A DNA stretch of 58,547 nt from the NCBI GenBank assembly GCA_002435825.1, contig DIVL01000070.1, positions 1-58,547 on the forward strand. Reading direction: 5' to 3'. This stretch comes from Anaerolineaceae bacterium UBA6133. Lineage in GTDB: Bacteria > Chloroflexota > Anaerolineae > Anaerolineales > Anaerolineaceae. The notes under the pieces are model-generated. The model had not been told where the DNA came from and did not search any database. It was given only the letters and a program-made list of their open reading frames with translations. Position numbers and translations under genes: made by a program. Position 1 is the first letter of the stretch, and the number at the start of each line of letters is the position of its first letter. Positions 52,064 through 58,547 of the stretch are shown here, piece after piece.

Positions 52064-52768
52064 CTACATATGATAGATCCGGTCAAAGTACTTCGTAAGT
52101 AATGCGTCGTTATATTCTTCACCTCCATCGATATTCTGTGACTTAAAGAACGGCGGCGTGATACCCTTTGCGAGGAGCATCTTCGCCGATTCAAGCACGA
52201 CAGCCTGCAGCGCAACCGCGGTGACAATCGAAGACATACCGCATATAGCGGTATCAAGCCCTTCAAGCTGGATGCTGGCATCGCCATCAGGAACCTGATT
52301 GTCAATGACTACATCTGCCACCTCAAACAAGCGTTTGCCGGACTGATGCTTTGAACTAAGTTTGGAACTGGCGCTGACCGAAGTCAGGGCGACGACTTTT
52401 GCGCCTCTTTGTTTCGCCTGTAAGGCGATCTCAATTGGCAGGGGATTGCGACCCGAGTTGGAGATGATAAATACTACATCTTCCTTCAAGATCTCAACTT
52501 TCTTCATGAGGATTTCACCCACACCCTGGATGGATTCATACATACCACCAGCTGGATCTTTGATCACTTTCGAGGGCACGTAACCACCGGCACGCCCACA
52601 TAGCTCAGTTGCCCCGGCATAAGAATGCCCGGAGCCAAAAGCCTGCAGAATGCCACCCTGTTCGAACGTGTCTGCAATGCAGCGCGCAGCCGCAAGAATG
52701 TTGTCTCCCTGAGTTTCCTGAAGCTTGGCGATGAGCTTATATGCCAACTCGAACACTTCATTGTTCAT
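52064..52768 (-). CDS. SIS-domain protein, UPF0309-like (second copy)
   Basis: A 234-residue single-SIS protein: GGILQAFGSGHSYAGATELCGRAGG and VVFIISNSGRNPLPIEIALQ are the phosphosugar-binding loops. It has the same layout as the product of 44919-45662 but is clearly diverged. The ATG at 52768 follows AGAGGTG; upstream in-frame codons are in the leader. It is the first gene of the PTS operon. A role on the imported sugar 6-phosphate (isomerase, lyase or deaminase) is inferred. Confidence 0.85.
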   Translation of the reverse strand: MNNEVFELAYKLIAKLQETQGDNILAAARCIADTFEQGGILQAFGSGHSYAGATELCGRAGGYVPSKVIKDPAGGMYESIQGVGEILMKKVEILKEDVVFIISNSGRNPLPIEIALQAKQRGAKVVALTSVSASSKLSSKHQSGKRLFEVADVVIDNQVPDGDASIQLEGLDTAICGMSSIVTAVALQAVVLESAKMLLAKGITPPFFKSQNIDGGEEYNDALLTKYFDRIYHM

Positions 52769-52868
52769 TCGAACACCTCTGTAATATTTGTTAAGACAGT
52801 TCTGACTGATTGTGATAATTATTCCAGCAAGGTTATCAAGAACCTGTCTCACTGGCATTTCTATATTG

Positions 52869-52896
52869 ATGATAATACAAAAAGCACCAATGTCAA
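52869..52896 (-). promoter_or_regulatory. Candidate promoter of the amino-sugar PTS operon
   Basis: On the minus strand, -35 TTGACA at 52896-52891, a 16-base spacer and -10 TATCAT at 52874-52869. The leader before the SIS gene would be about 95 bases. The upstream cutC gene ends at 52950. Confidence 0.5.
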
Positions 52897-52949
52897 TACA
52901 AGTGGTTTATTTTGGTAATAAAGTCGCTGCCCCATTGCTTTGTCGACCC

Positions 52950-53702
52950 TTAGGATTTGGGTAAAATGCGGATTAGCCTGACCAAGTCAGCTAACCTCTC
53001 AGTTTCTATTATATCGAACATTTCATCTTTCGGTAGATTTGGTAACCCAAATGATAATTTGGCTCCCCGCACCGAAGTATCGCTCTGCTTCGTATGGCAG
53101 GTGAAGTGCACCTGTCGACAGCCGGTGCTTTGGATCAACTCCTGCACATTACCCGCCCGAACACCGCCTCCAGCCAACACCTCCACCGCCCCCACTTCCA
53201 CACAGCGCCGGATCATCTCAGCCCCTGCTGGCGCCGATGGTTCCCGACCGCTGGTCAGAATGCGTTTGAAGCCAAGCTCAGCCAACAGCGGCAGCACTTC
53301 CTCCGGCTCGTTTTTCATGATATCGAAAGCGCGATGAAACACCAGTTCCGTATGGCCAGCTTCCTCTGCCCAGATCTTGCAGCGTTCCTCATCCAACCAA
53401 CCCTCCGCCGTCAGGAAACCAACCGCAAAGCCGTCCGCGCCGGCGTTTGCAAGTTCACGCGTATCCCGCAGCATGGTCTCAAACTCCAGGTCGGTGTAGC
53501 AAAACCCACCTGCCCGAGGACGGATCATGCTGATAATCGGAATGTCCACCCTGGCTTTGGATTCCAGCACTGCCCCGACCGAAGGGGTTAGCCCACCAAC
53601 GAACAGCGCCGAATTCAACTCCACCCGGTCTGCCCCAGCCTCTGCTGCCCGCACCACATCGTCCACCGAACCACAGCATACTTCAATGGTTACTTTTTCC
53701 AT
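52950..53702 (-). CDS. cutC: CutC family protein
   Basis: A 250-residue TIM-barrel protein with family motifs IEVCCGSVDDVVRAAEAGADRVELNSAL, GGLTPS, MIRPRAGGFCY and ILTSGREPSAPAG. Named for copper homeostasis in E. coli, but its biochemical role is unsettled. Placement next to amino-sugar genes hints at a metabolic role. The ATG at 53702 was chosen because GGAGGG precedes it; the ATG at 53714 touches the HAD gene stop. It forms an operon with that gene. Confidence 0.9.
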   Translation of the reverse strand: MEKVTIEVCCGSVDDVVRAAEAGADRVELNSALFVGGLTPSVGAVLESKARVDIPIISMIRPRAGGFCYTDLEFETMLRDTRELANAGADGFAVGFLTAEGWLDEERCKIWAEEAGHTELVFHRAFDIMKNEPEEVLPLLAELGFKRILTSGREPSAPAGAEMIRRCVEVGAVEVLAGGGVRAGNVQELIQSTGCRQVHFTCHTKQSDTSVRGAKLSFGLPNLPKDEMFDIIETERLADLVRLIRILPKS

Positions 53703-53714
53703 GCCACCCTCCAT

Positions 53715-54497
53715 TTAGATAATTCCAAACTTCTCGAATGTGTGCCAGATACCATCTTCATCGGCGTCAGGCGCGTGATAATCTGCCGCCGCCATCACTT
53801 CCGGGCTGCATTGCCCGATCGTCACTCCAACCCCAGCTGCTTTCAACATACTGATGTCGTTCTGCCCATCGCCGATCGCCATCGCCTGCTCAATCGGTAT
53901 ATCAAAGTAATCCAGCATTGCCCGCATGCCCACATCTTTTCCGCCTTTTTGTGGGATCACATCACAGTTGAAGGGGTTGAAACGCACAATCTCGCTGTGA
54001 CGCAAATAAGGGATGATTAGTTCTTCGGTCTCGTAGTTTATGTAAGGCGCGACGGATAGCACATCGCGGTTTTCCGCCCCTTCAGGCGAAGCCACCACCG
54101 GAAATGGAATATGGATCATTTCATGAAAAGAGCAGACATTTTCATCTATTTTAGTCAGATAGAGCTTGTCTATCTCAACCAGGCAGCAGGCAAAGTTCAG
54201 TTCCTTTGCCAGGCGCAAAATTACGGCTACATCATGCGGGTCGAGCACAGCTTTGTGGATGATGGTGTCATCCGGCAGGTAACAAAGCTGCCCATTAACC
54301 GCCACATAGCCGTCCAAAGCGATACCCTGCAATATCTTGCCTTCCTCATACGTGCGGGTGTGCCTGCCAGTCGCAGCAAACACCTTGACCCCATTTTTGC
54401 GTGCCTTCTGAATAGCCTCCAGGGCGCTGTTTGGAATGGTGCGCGTTTTTGAACTGGTCAGGGTATTGTCCACATCACAGAATACAGCTTTTATCAT
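53715..54497 (-). CDS. Cof-type HAD phosphatase (second copy)
   Basis: A 260-residue HAD-IIB hydrolase: nucleophile motif VFCDVDNTLTSS, ATGRHTRTY and the C-terminal AIGDGQNDISMLKAAGVGVTIGQC. The substrate is unknown; phosphosugars are typical. It is first of a two-gene unit with cutC and is divergent from the second nagA gene across 93 bases. The nucleophile motif has DVDNT rather than the commoner DLDGT. Confidence 0.87.
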   Translation of the reverse strand: MIKAVFCDVDNTLTSSKTRTIPNSALEAIQKARKNGVKVFAATGRHTRTYEEGKILQGIALDGYVAVNGQLCYLPDDTIIHKAVLDPHDVAVILRLAKELNFACCLVEIDKLYLTKIDENVCSFHEMIHIPFPVVASPEGAENRDVLSVAPYINYETEELIIPYLRHSEIVRFNPFNCDVIPQKGGKDVGMRAMLDYFDIPIEQAMAIGDGQNDISMLKAAGVGVTIGQCSPEVMAAADYHAPDADEDGIWHTFEKFGII

Positions 54498-54590
54498 TGT
54501 CTATCCTTGATTATGTCATTATGATTCCGTTATGCTATTATATCGAAGCTTGAACTTGTAAGAGAATTTACATATGGAGAATGGTGAAAT

Positions 54591-55715
54591 ATGCTAGTTA
54601 AAAATGGCCTTGTTTTTTGCGAAGATTTCGCCCTGCGCGAAGAGGACGTCTATACTGAGTTCGACCGCATCAGCGAGCCTCAGGACCAGTCAGAAGTGCT
54701 GGACGCCGCTGGCTGCATCGTCGCCCCTGGATTCATTGATATTCACATTCACGGCGCCAAAGGCACGGATTTCTGCGACAGCACCCGCGAAGCGCATGAA
54801 AACATCGCCCGCTACCTGGCATCTGTCGGTGTCACCAGCTATCTCGGCACTACTATGGCAATGCAGAAACCGGACTTGTTGAGCATGATCCAGGTGGCTG
54901 GCGAGTTTATGGATAACCCCGTCGAAGATGGCGCTGTCATGCGCGGCATCAATCTCGAAGGTCCATTTGCCTCACTTGAGAAAAAAGGCGCCATGGACCC
55001 CAACAACCTGATCGACCCCGATTACGATTTCTTCCTCGAGCTCAACGAAGCCTCCGGTGGTCGCATCCGGCTAAACGATGTCGCCCCAGAGAAACCTGGC
55101 GCGCTTGACTTTATCGCGCGCACCAGTGAAATCTGTGTTGTCAGCCTCCATCACAGCAATGCTGATTACGACCTGGCAAAAGAAGCTTTTCTGCTCGGCG
55201 CAAGCCACGTCACCCACCTCTATAATGCCATGAGTTCTTTCAGCCACCGTGCTCCCGGTCTGATTGGCGCGGCGGCTGATTACGCCAGCAGCGTAGAGCT
55301 GATCAGTGACGGACACCACGTTCATCCCGCCGCAGTCCGGGTCGCGTTCAGCATTTTTGGCGAAGATCGCGTCTGCCTGATCAGCGATGCCATGATGGCT
55401 TGCGGCATGTCAGATGGAGTATACGTGTTGGGTGGTCAAAGAGTGACCGTGAAAGATGGCCTCGTCACCCTCGACAGCGGCACCATTGCCGGCAGTGCCA
55501 CCCCACTGACAGAGTCGTTCCGCCGTGCCGTGGTCGATTATGGCATTCCTCTCGAATCCGCGCTGCGCGCCGCCACCGCAAACCCCGCGCGGGTCTTGGG
55601 CATGGATAATGAGATTGGCTCGATCGCAGTTGGTAAACGCGCTGATTTTACCCTGCTCGATGCCGAAACACTCGATGTTTGCCACGTCGTCCTCGGCGGT
55701 AAACTGCTCTTCTAA
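54591..55715 (+). CDS. nagA: N-acetylglucosamine-6-phosphate deacetylase (canonical copy)
   Basis: A 374-residue amidohydrolase with all the usual NagA blocks: GFIDIHIHGAKGTDF, NLEGPFASLEKKGA, HLYNAMSSFSHRAPG, SDGHHVHP and ISDAMMACG. It deacetylates GlcNAc 6-phosphate to glucosamine 6-phosphate. No NagB deaminase gene is in the window. GGAG lies upstream of the ATG. It is the only plus-strand gene of the amino-sugar region and ends in a strong terminator. The copy at 46915-48132 is much more divergent. Confidence 0.92.
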   Translation: MLVKNGLVFCEDFALREEDVYTEFDRISEPQDQSEVLDAAGCIVAPGFIDIHIHGAKGTDFCDSTREAHENIARYLASVGVTSYLGTTMAMQKPDLLSMIQVAGEFMDNPVEDGAVMRGINLEGPFASLEKKGAMDPNNLIDPDYDFFLELNEASGGRIRLNDVAPEKPGALDFIARTSEICVVSLHHSNADYDLAKEAFLLGASHVTHLYNAMSSFSHRAPGLIGAAADYASSVELISDGHHVHPAAVRVAFSIFGEDRVCLISDAMMACGMSDGVYVLGGQRVTVKDGLVTLDSGTIAGSATPLTESFRRAVVDYGIPLESALRAATANPARVLGMDNEIGSIAVGKRADFTLLDAETLDVCHVVLGGKLLF

Positions 55716-55748
55716 CAACAATCTTTTTGGCTCGTAAATTTACCTGGT

Positions 55749-55790
55749 GAGGATGCCCAATCCTATGGTGAAAGGGCATCCTCTCTGTTT
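55749..55790 (+). terminator. Rho-independent terminator after nagA
   Basis: GAGGATGCCC at 55749-55758 pairs perfectly with GGGCATCCTC at 55774-55783, followed by TCTGTTTT. Confidence 0.9.
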
Positions 55791-55849
55791 TATATCATCA
55801 CCCATTCAGCCTGTTGACGATCCCCTTCCGTGATACACTTTTTCGTATC

Positions 55850-58261
55850 ATGAACCCAAAATCGCTGATCCTGCTTGAATTCCCAAAAGTCCTGGCGCGC
55901 TTGAAGTCCTATGCGTCTTTCAGCGTGTCCGAGTCCCTGGCTGACGCTCTCCGCCCCACCAGCAGTCTCGAGAACGCGCTCCAACGCCAGCAGGAAACCC
56001 GTGAAGCCCGTCTGCTGATTTCGATCAATGACAGCATCAGCTTCCAGGGCGCGGTCGACCTGTCACCCCTCACCGACCAGACTTTACATGGCATGACACT
56101 GGAAACCAGCGACCTCCTCGCTGTCCGCAACACCCTGATCCTATCCCGCACCGCCCGCCGCGTGCTGCTCGACAACGCTGAAACTGCCCCCACTTTGGCC
56201 ATTCTCGCCGAGGGTCTTTCCGATGGCCAGGGGTTGATCGACCAGATCAACCGCACCATCAGCGAACGCGGTGAGGTACTCGATAGCGCCTCCGCAGAAT
56301 TGGCGCACATACGTTCCGAGATTAAGGTAATCCACAATCGCCTGATGGACCGCCTCAGGCGCTACCTGAACGACCCCGCGAGCGCTCGCATGCTCCAGGA
56401 GACTCTCATTACCCAGCGCTCTGGTCGCTACGTCCTGCCTTTGCGCGCCGAACACAAGGGGCAAATCAAGGCGATCATCCACGACCAAAGTGCCTCGGGC
56501 GCCACGCTCTTCATTGAGCCGATCGCCGTGGTTGAACTGAACAACAAATTCCGCGAACTTGAGCTGGCTGAACGCGATGAGGTCCTGCGCGTTTTGCGCG
56601 CGCTCAGCCAGCAGATTGCGCTGCAGGCTGAAAACCTCAATCTGACCACCAAAGCCATGGCTGGCATCGACCTTGCGTTGATGAAAGCTCATTATGCTGA
56701 TGATCTCCATGCCACGGAACCGGAATTGGTGCCTTTCCCCGCGCAGCCTCCTGAAGCCCATCCCGGCAGCACCATCCAGTTGCGCCGTGCCCGCCACCCC
56801 CTCCTGGACCCCGAGACGGTTGTACCCATTGACTTTGAGCTGGATCGTCAGACCTTTTCGGTTGTGCTCACCGGACCAAACACCGGCGGCAAGACCGTCA
56901 CCCTGAAGACTGTTGGTCTGATGGTGCTGATGGCTCAGGCAGGGCTGCAAATCCCTGCCCAATCCGGTTCCCGCCTGAGCATTTTCAGAGATGTTTTCGC
57001 GGATATCGGCGATGAGCAGTCCATAGAGCAGTCCCTCTCGACCTTTTCGGGGCACATCAACCAACTGGTTCGCATCCTCAAACGCGCTGACCACCGCTCG
57101 CTGGTGCTGTTGGACGAACTGGGCGCCGGCACCGACCCCCAGGAAGGCTCTGCCCTGGCACGTGCCGTGCTGGACTTCATGCTTCAGCGCCGCATTACTT
57201 CCGTCGTCGCCACGCACTACCCTGAACTCAAAGCTTATGCCCACTCCACAAAAGGCGTCACCAATGCCAGCCTGGAGTTTGACCTTGAGACCCTTCGCCC
57301 TACCTACCGCCTGGTGATTGGTCTGCCAGGACGCTCGAACGCCCTCGCCATCGCTGACCGACTGGGGCTCGATCCTGCCATCATTGCTTCCGCTCGCCAG
57401 GAGATCGATCCAACAGAATTGCACGCCGATGATCTGCTCGAGGAGATCCACCGGCAGCGAGACCTGGCAACTGCCAGCTACGAAGCAGCCGAACGAGCCC
57501 GAAGAGAAGCCGAAGCCAGCCGCAACCAGATCAATACTCGTCTTGAACAGCTTGAAATCGAAAAATCCAGTATTTTGGACGCCCATGAATCGCAGCTCGA
57601 AAGTGAGCTGGAAGCCCTGCGCGAAGAGCTCAACACTCTCAGACGTGAGTTGCTGCGTTTGCGCCAATCCCCCGAAAAACAGGCTCAGTTAGCCGAAATC
57701 GAAGAGAAACTCGAGGTAGTTGAACAAAAGCATGAGCAAAAGATTCGCAAAAAACGCCGTTTGCCAAAAGCTAAAGGGCTCAGCGGACCGCTCAAAGTGG
57801 GCGAAAAGGTATTTGTGCGCAAGCTTGGCGCCGAAGGGATGGTGAGCAGTATCGATGGCGAGGATCTCGAGCTGCAGATAGGCGCTTTACGCGTGCGCGC
57901 GAAATCCTACGAGGTTGAGCGCAGGGTACAGCCGCCTGATGAACCCCCGGCTGTCCATCAACCCGTTTCCGTGCCCATGGGGAGAACTGCCCTGCCCGGG
58001 ATCAATTCGCCCGGACTTGAGCTTGACCTGCGCGGTCATCGCGTGGATGACGCGCTCGACCGTGCCGAACGCTACCTGGAGCAGGGTTTTACCTCTGGCA
58101 TGCTCTTTGGGCGAATCATTCACGGTCGCGGCACCGGCGCGGTACGCCAGGCTGTGCGCGATCTGCTCAATCATTCACCTTTCGTTCATCGCTGGGAAAA
58201 TGGTGGGGAAAAAGAAGGCGGGGACGGGGTTAGCGTGGTTTTCTTCCATTCCAACAAATAA
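55850..58261 (+). CDS. mutS2: Endonuclease MutS2
   Basis: An 803-residue protein. The MutS core is followed by an ABC-type ATPase (Walker A GPNTGGKTVTLKT at about 342-354, Walker B LVLLDELGAGTDP), a long coiled coil (about 510-650) and a C-terminal Smr nuclease domain (LDLRGHRVDDALDRAERYL, GRIIHGRGTGAVRQ). MutS2 limits recombination and, in some bacteria, rescues collided ribosomes. I chose the ATG at 55850; it lacks a ribosome site and has a TACACT box ten bases upstream, and the earlier start at 55814 would lie in the promoter. Confidence 0.93.
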   Translation: MNPKSLILLEFPKVLARLKSYASFSVSESLADALRPTSSLENALQRQQETREARLLISINDSISFQGAVDLSPLTDQTLHGMTLETSDLLAVRNTLILSRTARRVLLDNAETAPTLAILAEGLSDGQGLIDQINRTISERGEVLDSASAELAHIRSEIKVIHNRLMDRLRRYLNDPASARMLQETLITQRSGRYVLPLRAEHKGQIKAIIHDQSASGATLFIEPIAVVELNNKFRELELAERDEVLRVLRALSQQIALQAENLNLTTKAMAGIDLALMKAHYADDLHATEPELVPFPAQPPEAHPGSTIQLRRARHPLLDPETVVPIDFELDRQTFSVVLTGPNTGGKTVTLKTVGLMVLMAQAGLQIPAQSGSRLSIFRDVFADIGDEQSIEQSLSTFSGHINQLVRILKRADHRSLVLLDELGAGTDPQEGSALARAVLDFMLQRRITSVVATHYPELKAYAHSTKGVTNASLEFDLETLRPTYRLVIGLPGRSNALAIADRLGLDPAIIASARQEIDPTELHADDLLEEIHRQRDLATASYEAAERARREAEASRNQINTRLEQLEIEKSSILDAHESQLESELEALREELNTLRRELLRLRQSPEKQAQLAEIEEKLEVVEQKHEQKIRKKRRLPKAKGLSGPLKVGEKVFVRKLGAEGMVSSIDGEDLELQIGALRVRAKSYEVERRVQPPDEPPAVHQPVSVPMGRTALPGINSPGLELDLRGHRVDDALDRAERYLEQGFTSGMLFGRIIHGRGTGAVRQAVRDLLNHSPFVHRWENGGEKEGGDGVSVVFFHSNK

Positions 58262-58264
58262 AAA

Positions 58265-58307
58265 AAGGATCGCCACTAATTTGCTCCCTGGCTTACTGGC
58301 GATCCTT
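58265..58307. terminator. Hairpin after mutS2
   Basis: AAGGATCGCCA at 58265-58275 pairs perfectly with TGGCGATCCTT at 58297-58307. The run of A before it makes it a strong terminator for minus-strand transcripts coming from the tRNA side, and it may also serve mutS2. Confidence 0.75.
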
Positions 58308-58493
58308 CTGCACCGATCCCCTGAGGCCGGTGCCGGTTGGAATGATAATATTAGTATTTTAGTCGATTTTGTACACCTGTCAACGATTATTTTGTTAACA
58401 TTATCCAATTGTTCAGTTTTGCTCCCTTTCAAGGTTATTTTAGTGACCTTTGGACTCAGAAACAGCGAGATTTAATGGCAGTGAAGAAAACAA

Positions 58494-58521
58494 TGAGCCC
58501 CTCAGAAATGCTGAGGGGCTC
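58494..58521 (-). terminator. Terminator of the tRNA-Leu gene
   Basis: A hairpin GAGCCCCTCAG / CTGAGGGGCTC with a five-base loop, followed on the minus strand by ATTGTTTTCTT. It lies seven bases beyond the tRNA 3' end. Confidence 0.85.
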
Positions 58522-58527
58522 GTTTCT

Positions 58528-58547
58528 TGCCGAAGGTGGGAATCGAA
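58528..58547 (-). tRNA. 3' end of tRNA-Leu (partial)
   Basis: The minus strand reads TTCGATTCCCACCTTCGGCA up to the window edge: T-loop TTCGATT, T-stem 3' strand CCCAC, acceptor 3' strand CTTCGGC and discriminator A. An acceptor stem implying 5' GCCGAAG with discriminator A is typical of bacterial tRNA-Leu. CCA is not encoded (AGAAACG follows). The anticodon lies outside the window. Confidence 0.75.

Noticed and set aside
56141..57667. 508-codon open frame antisense to mutS2
   Set aside because: It mirrors the codon bias of mutS2, which has complete MutS and ATPase motifs on the plus strand. The antisense product shows no recognisable domain.

Overview
The window reads like a chromosome segment from an anaerobic, sugar-fermenting Chloroflexota bacterium, probably class Anaerolineae. 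This is an inference from gene content and protein style (CpXC protein, ATP-cone uridine kinase, PTS and ABC sugar loci, PatA-like acyltransferase without other LPS genes, cytoplasmic-type [NiFe] hydrogenase); no marker gene fixes the taxon. I support 54 protein genes, all apparently intact, plus the 3' end of a tRNA-Leu at the right edge. GTG and TTG starts are common. Several genes have a -10 box only 6-9 bases before the start codon, which suggests leaderless transcripts.

Layout. 1-418: non-coding, a 180-bp-period direct repeat. 419-5080: ATP-cone uridine kinase, CpXC protein, and a divergent FHA/winged-helix regulator and Ser/Thr kinase. 5140-9745: membrane-anchored GH3 hydrolase, glycerophosphodiesterase and a degenerate ROK protein. 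9797-11575: phospholipid-type pair (CDP-alcohol phosphatidyltransferase and LpxL/PatA-like acyltransferase). 11629-14600: a zur-znuACB operon. 14773-20248: SlyD, a palindrome-rich island, PepT, glutaminyl cyclase, PfkB kinase and PPK2. 20526-29784: an oligosaccharide locus (LacI regulator, ABC importer, DUF624, GH130, GH65, beta-phosphoglucomutase). 30097-35429: small membrane protein, Hsp20, RNase J, PiT plus DUF47, inositol monophosphatase. 35593-37778: a two-gene [NiFe] hydrogenase. 37779-39058: a second repeat island with inverted palindromic arrays and a 24-bp tandem repeat. 39059-41945: a compact operon of HutI, small membrane protein, HD hydrolase and ADP-ribosylglycohydrolase. 42113-55715: a large amino-sugar locus. 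55850-58261: MutS2, then terminators and tRNA-Leu.

How the genes work together. The 20.5-29.8 kb locus would import oligosaccharides by ABC transport and cleave them with phosphate (GH65, GH130); PgmB converts beta-glucose 1-phosphate to glucose 6-phosphate, saving ATP. The 42-55.7 kb locus couples a mannose-family PTS (IIC, IID, IIB; no IIA seen) with two NagA-type deacetylases, MurQ, two further SIS-domain proteins, a ceramidase-like amidohydrolase, two oxidoreductases and two HAD phosphatases. It looks like a cell-wall or host-glycan amino-sugar pathway, and some of its steps are not explained by a textbook route. I regard this locus as the best candidate for undescribed biochemistry. The repeat islands and the unpaired hydrogenase are the next most interesting points.
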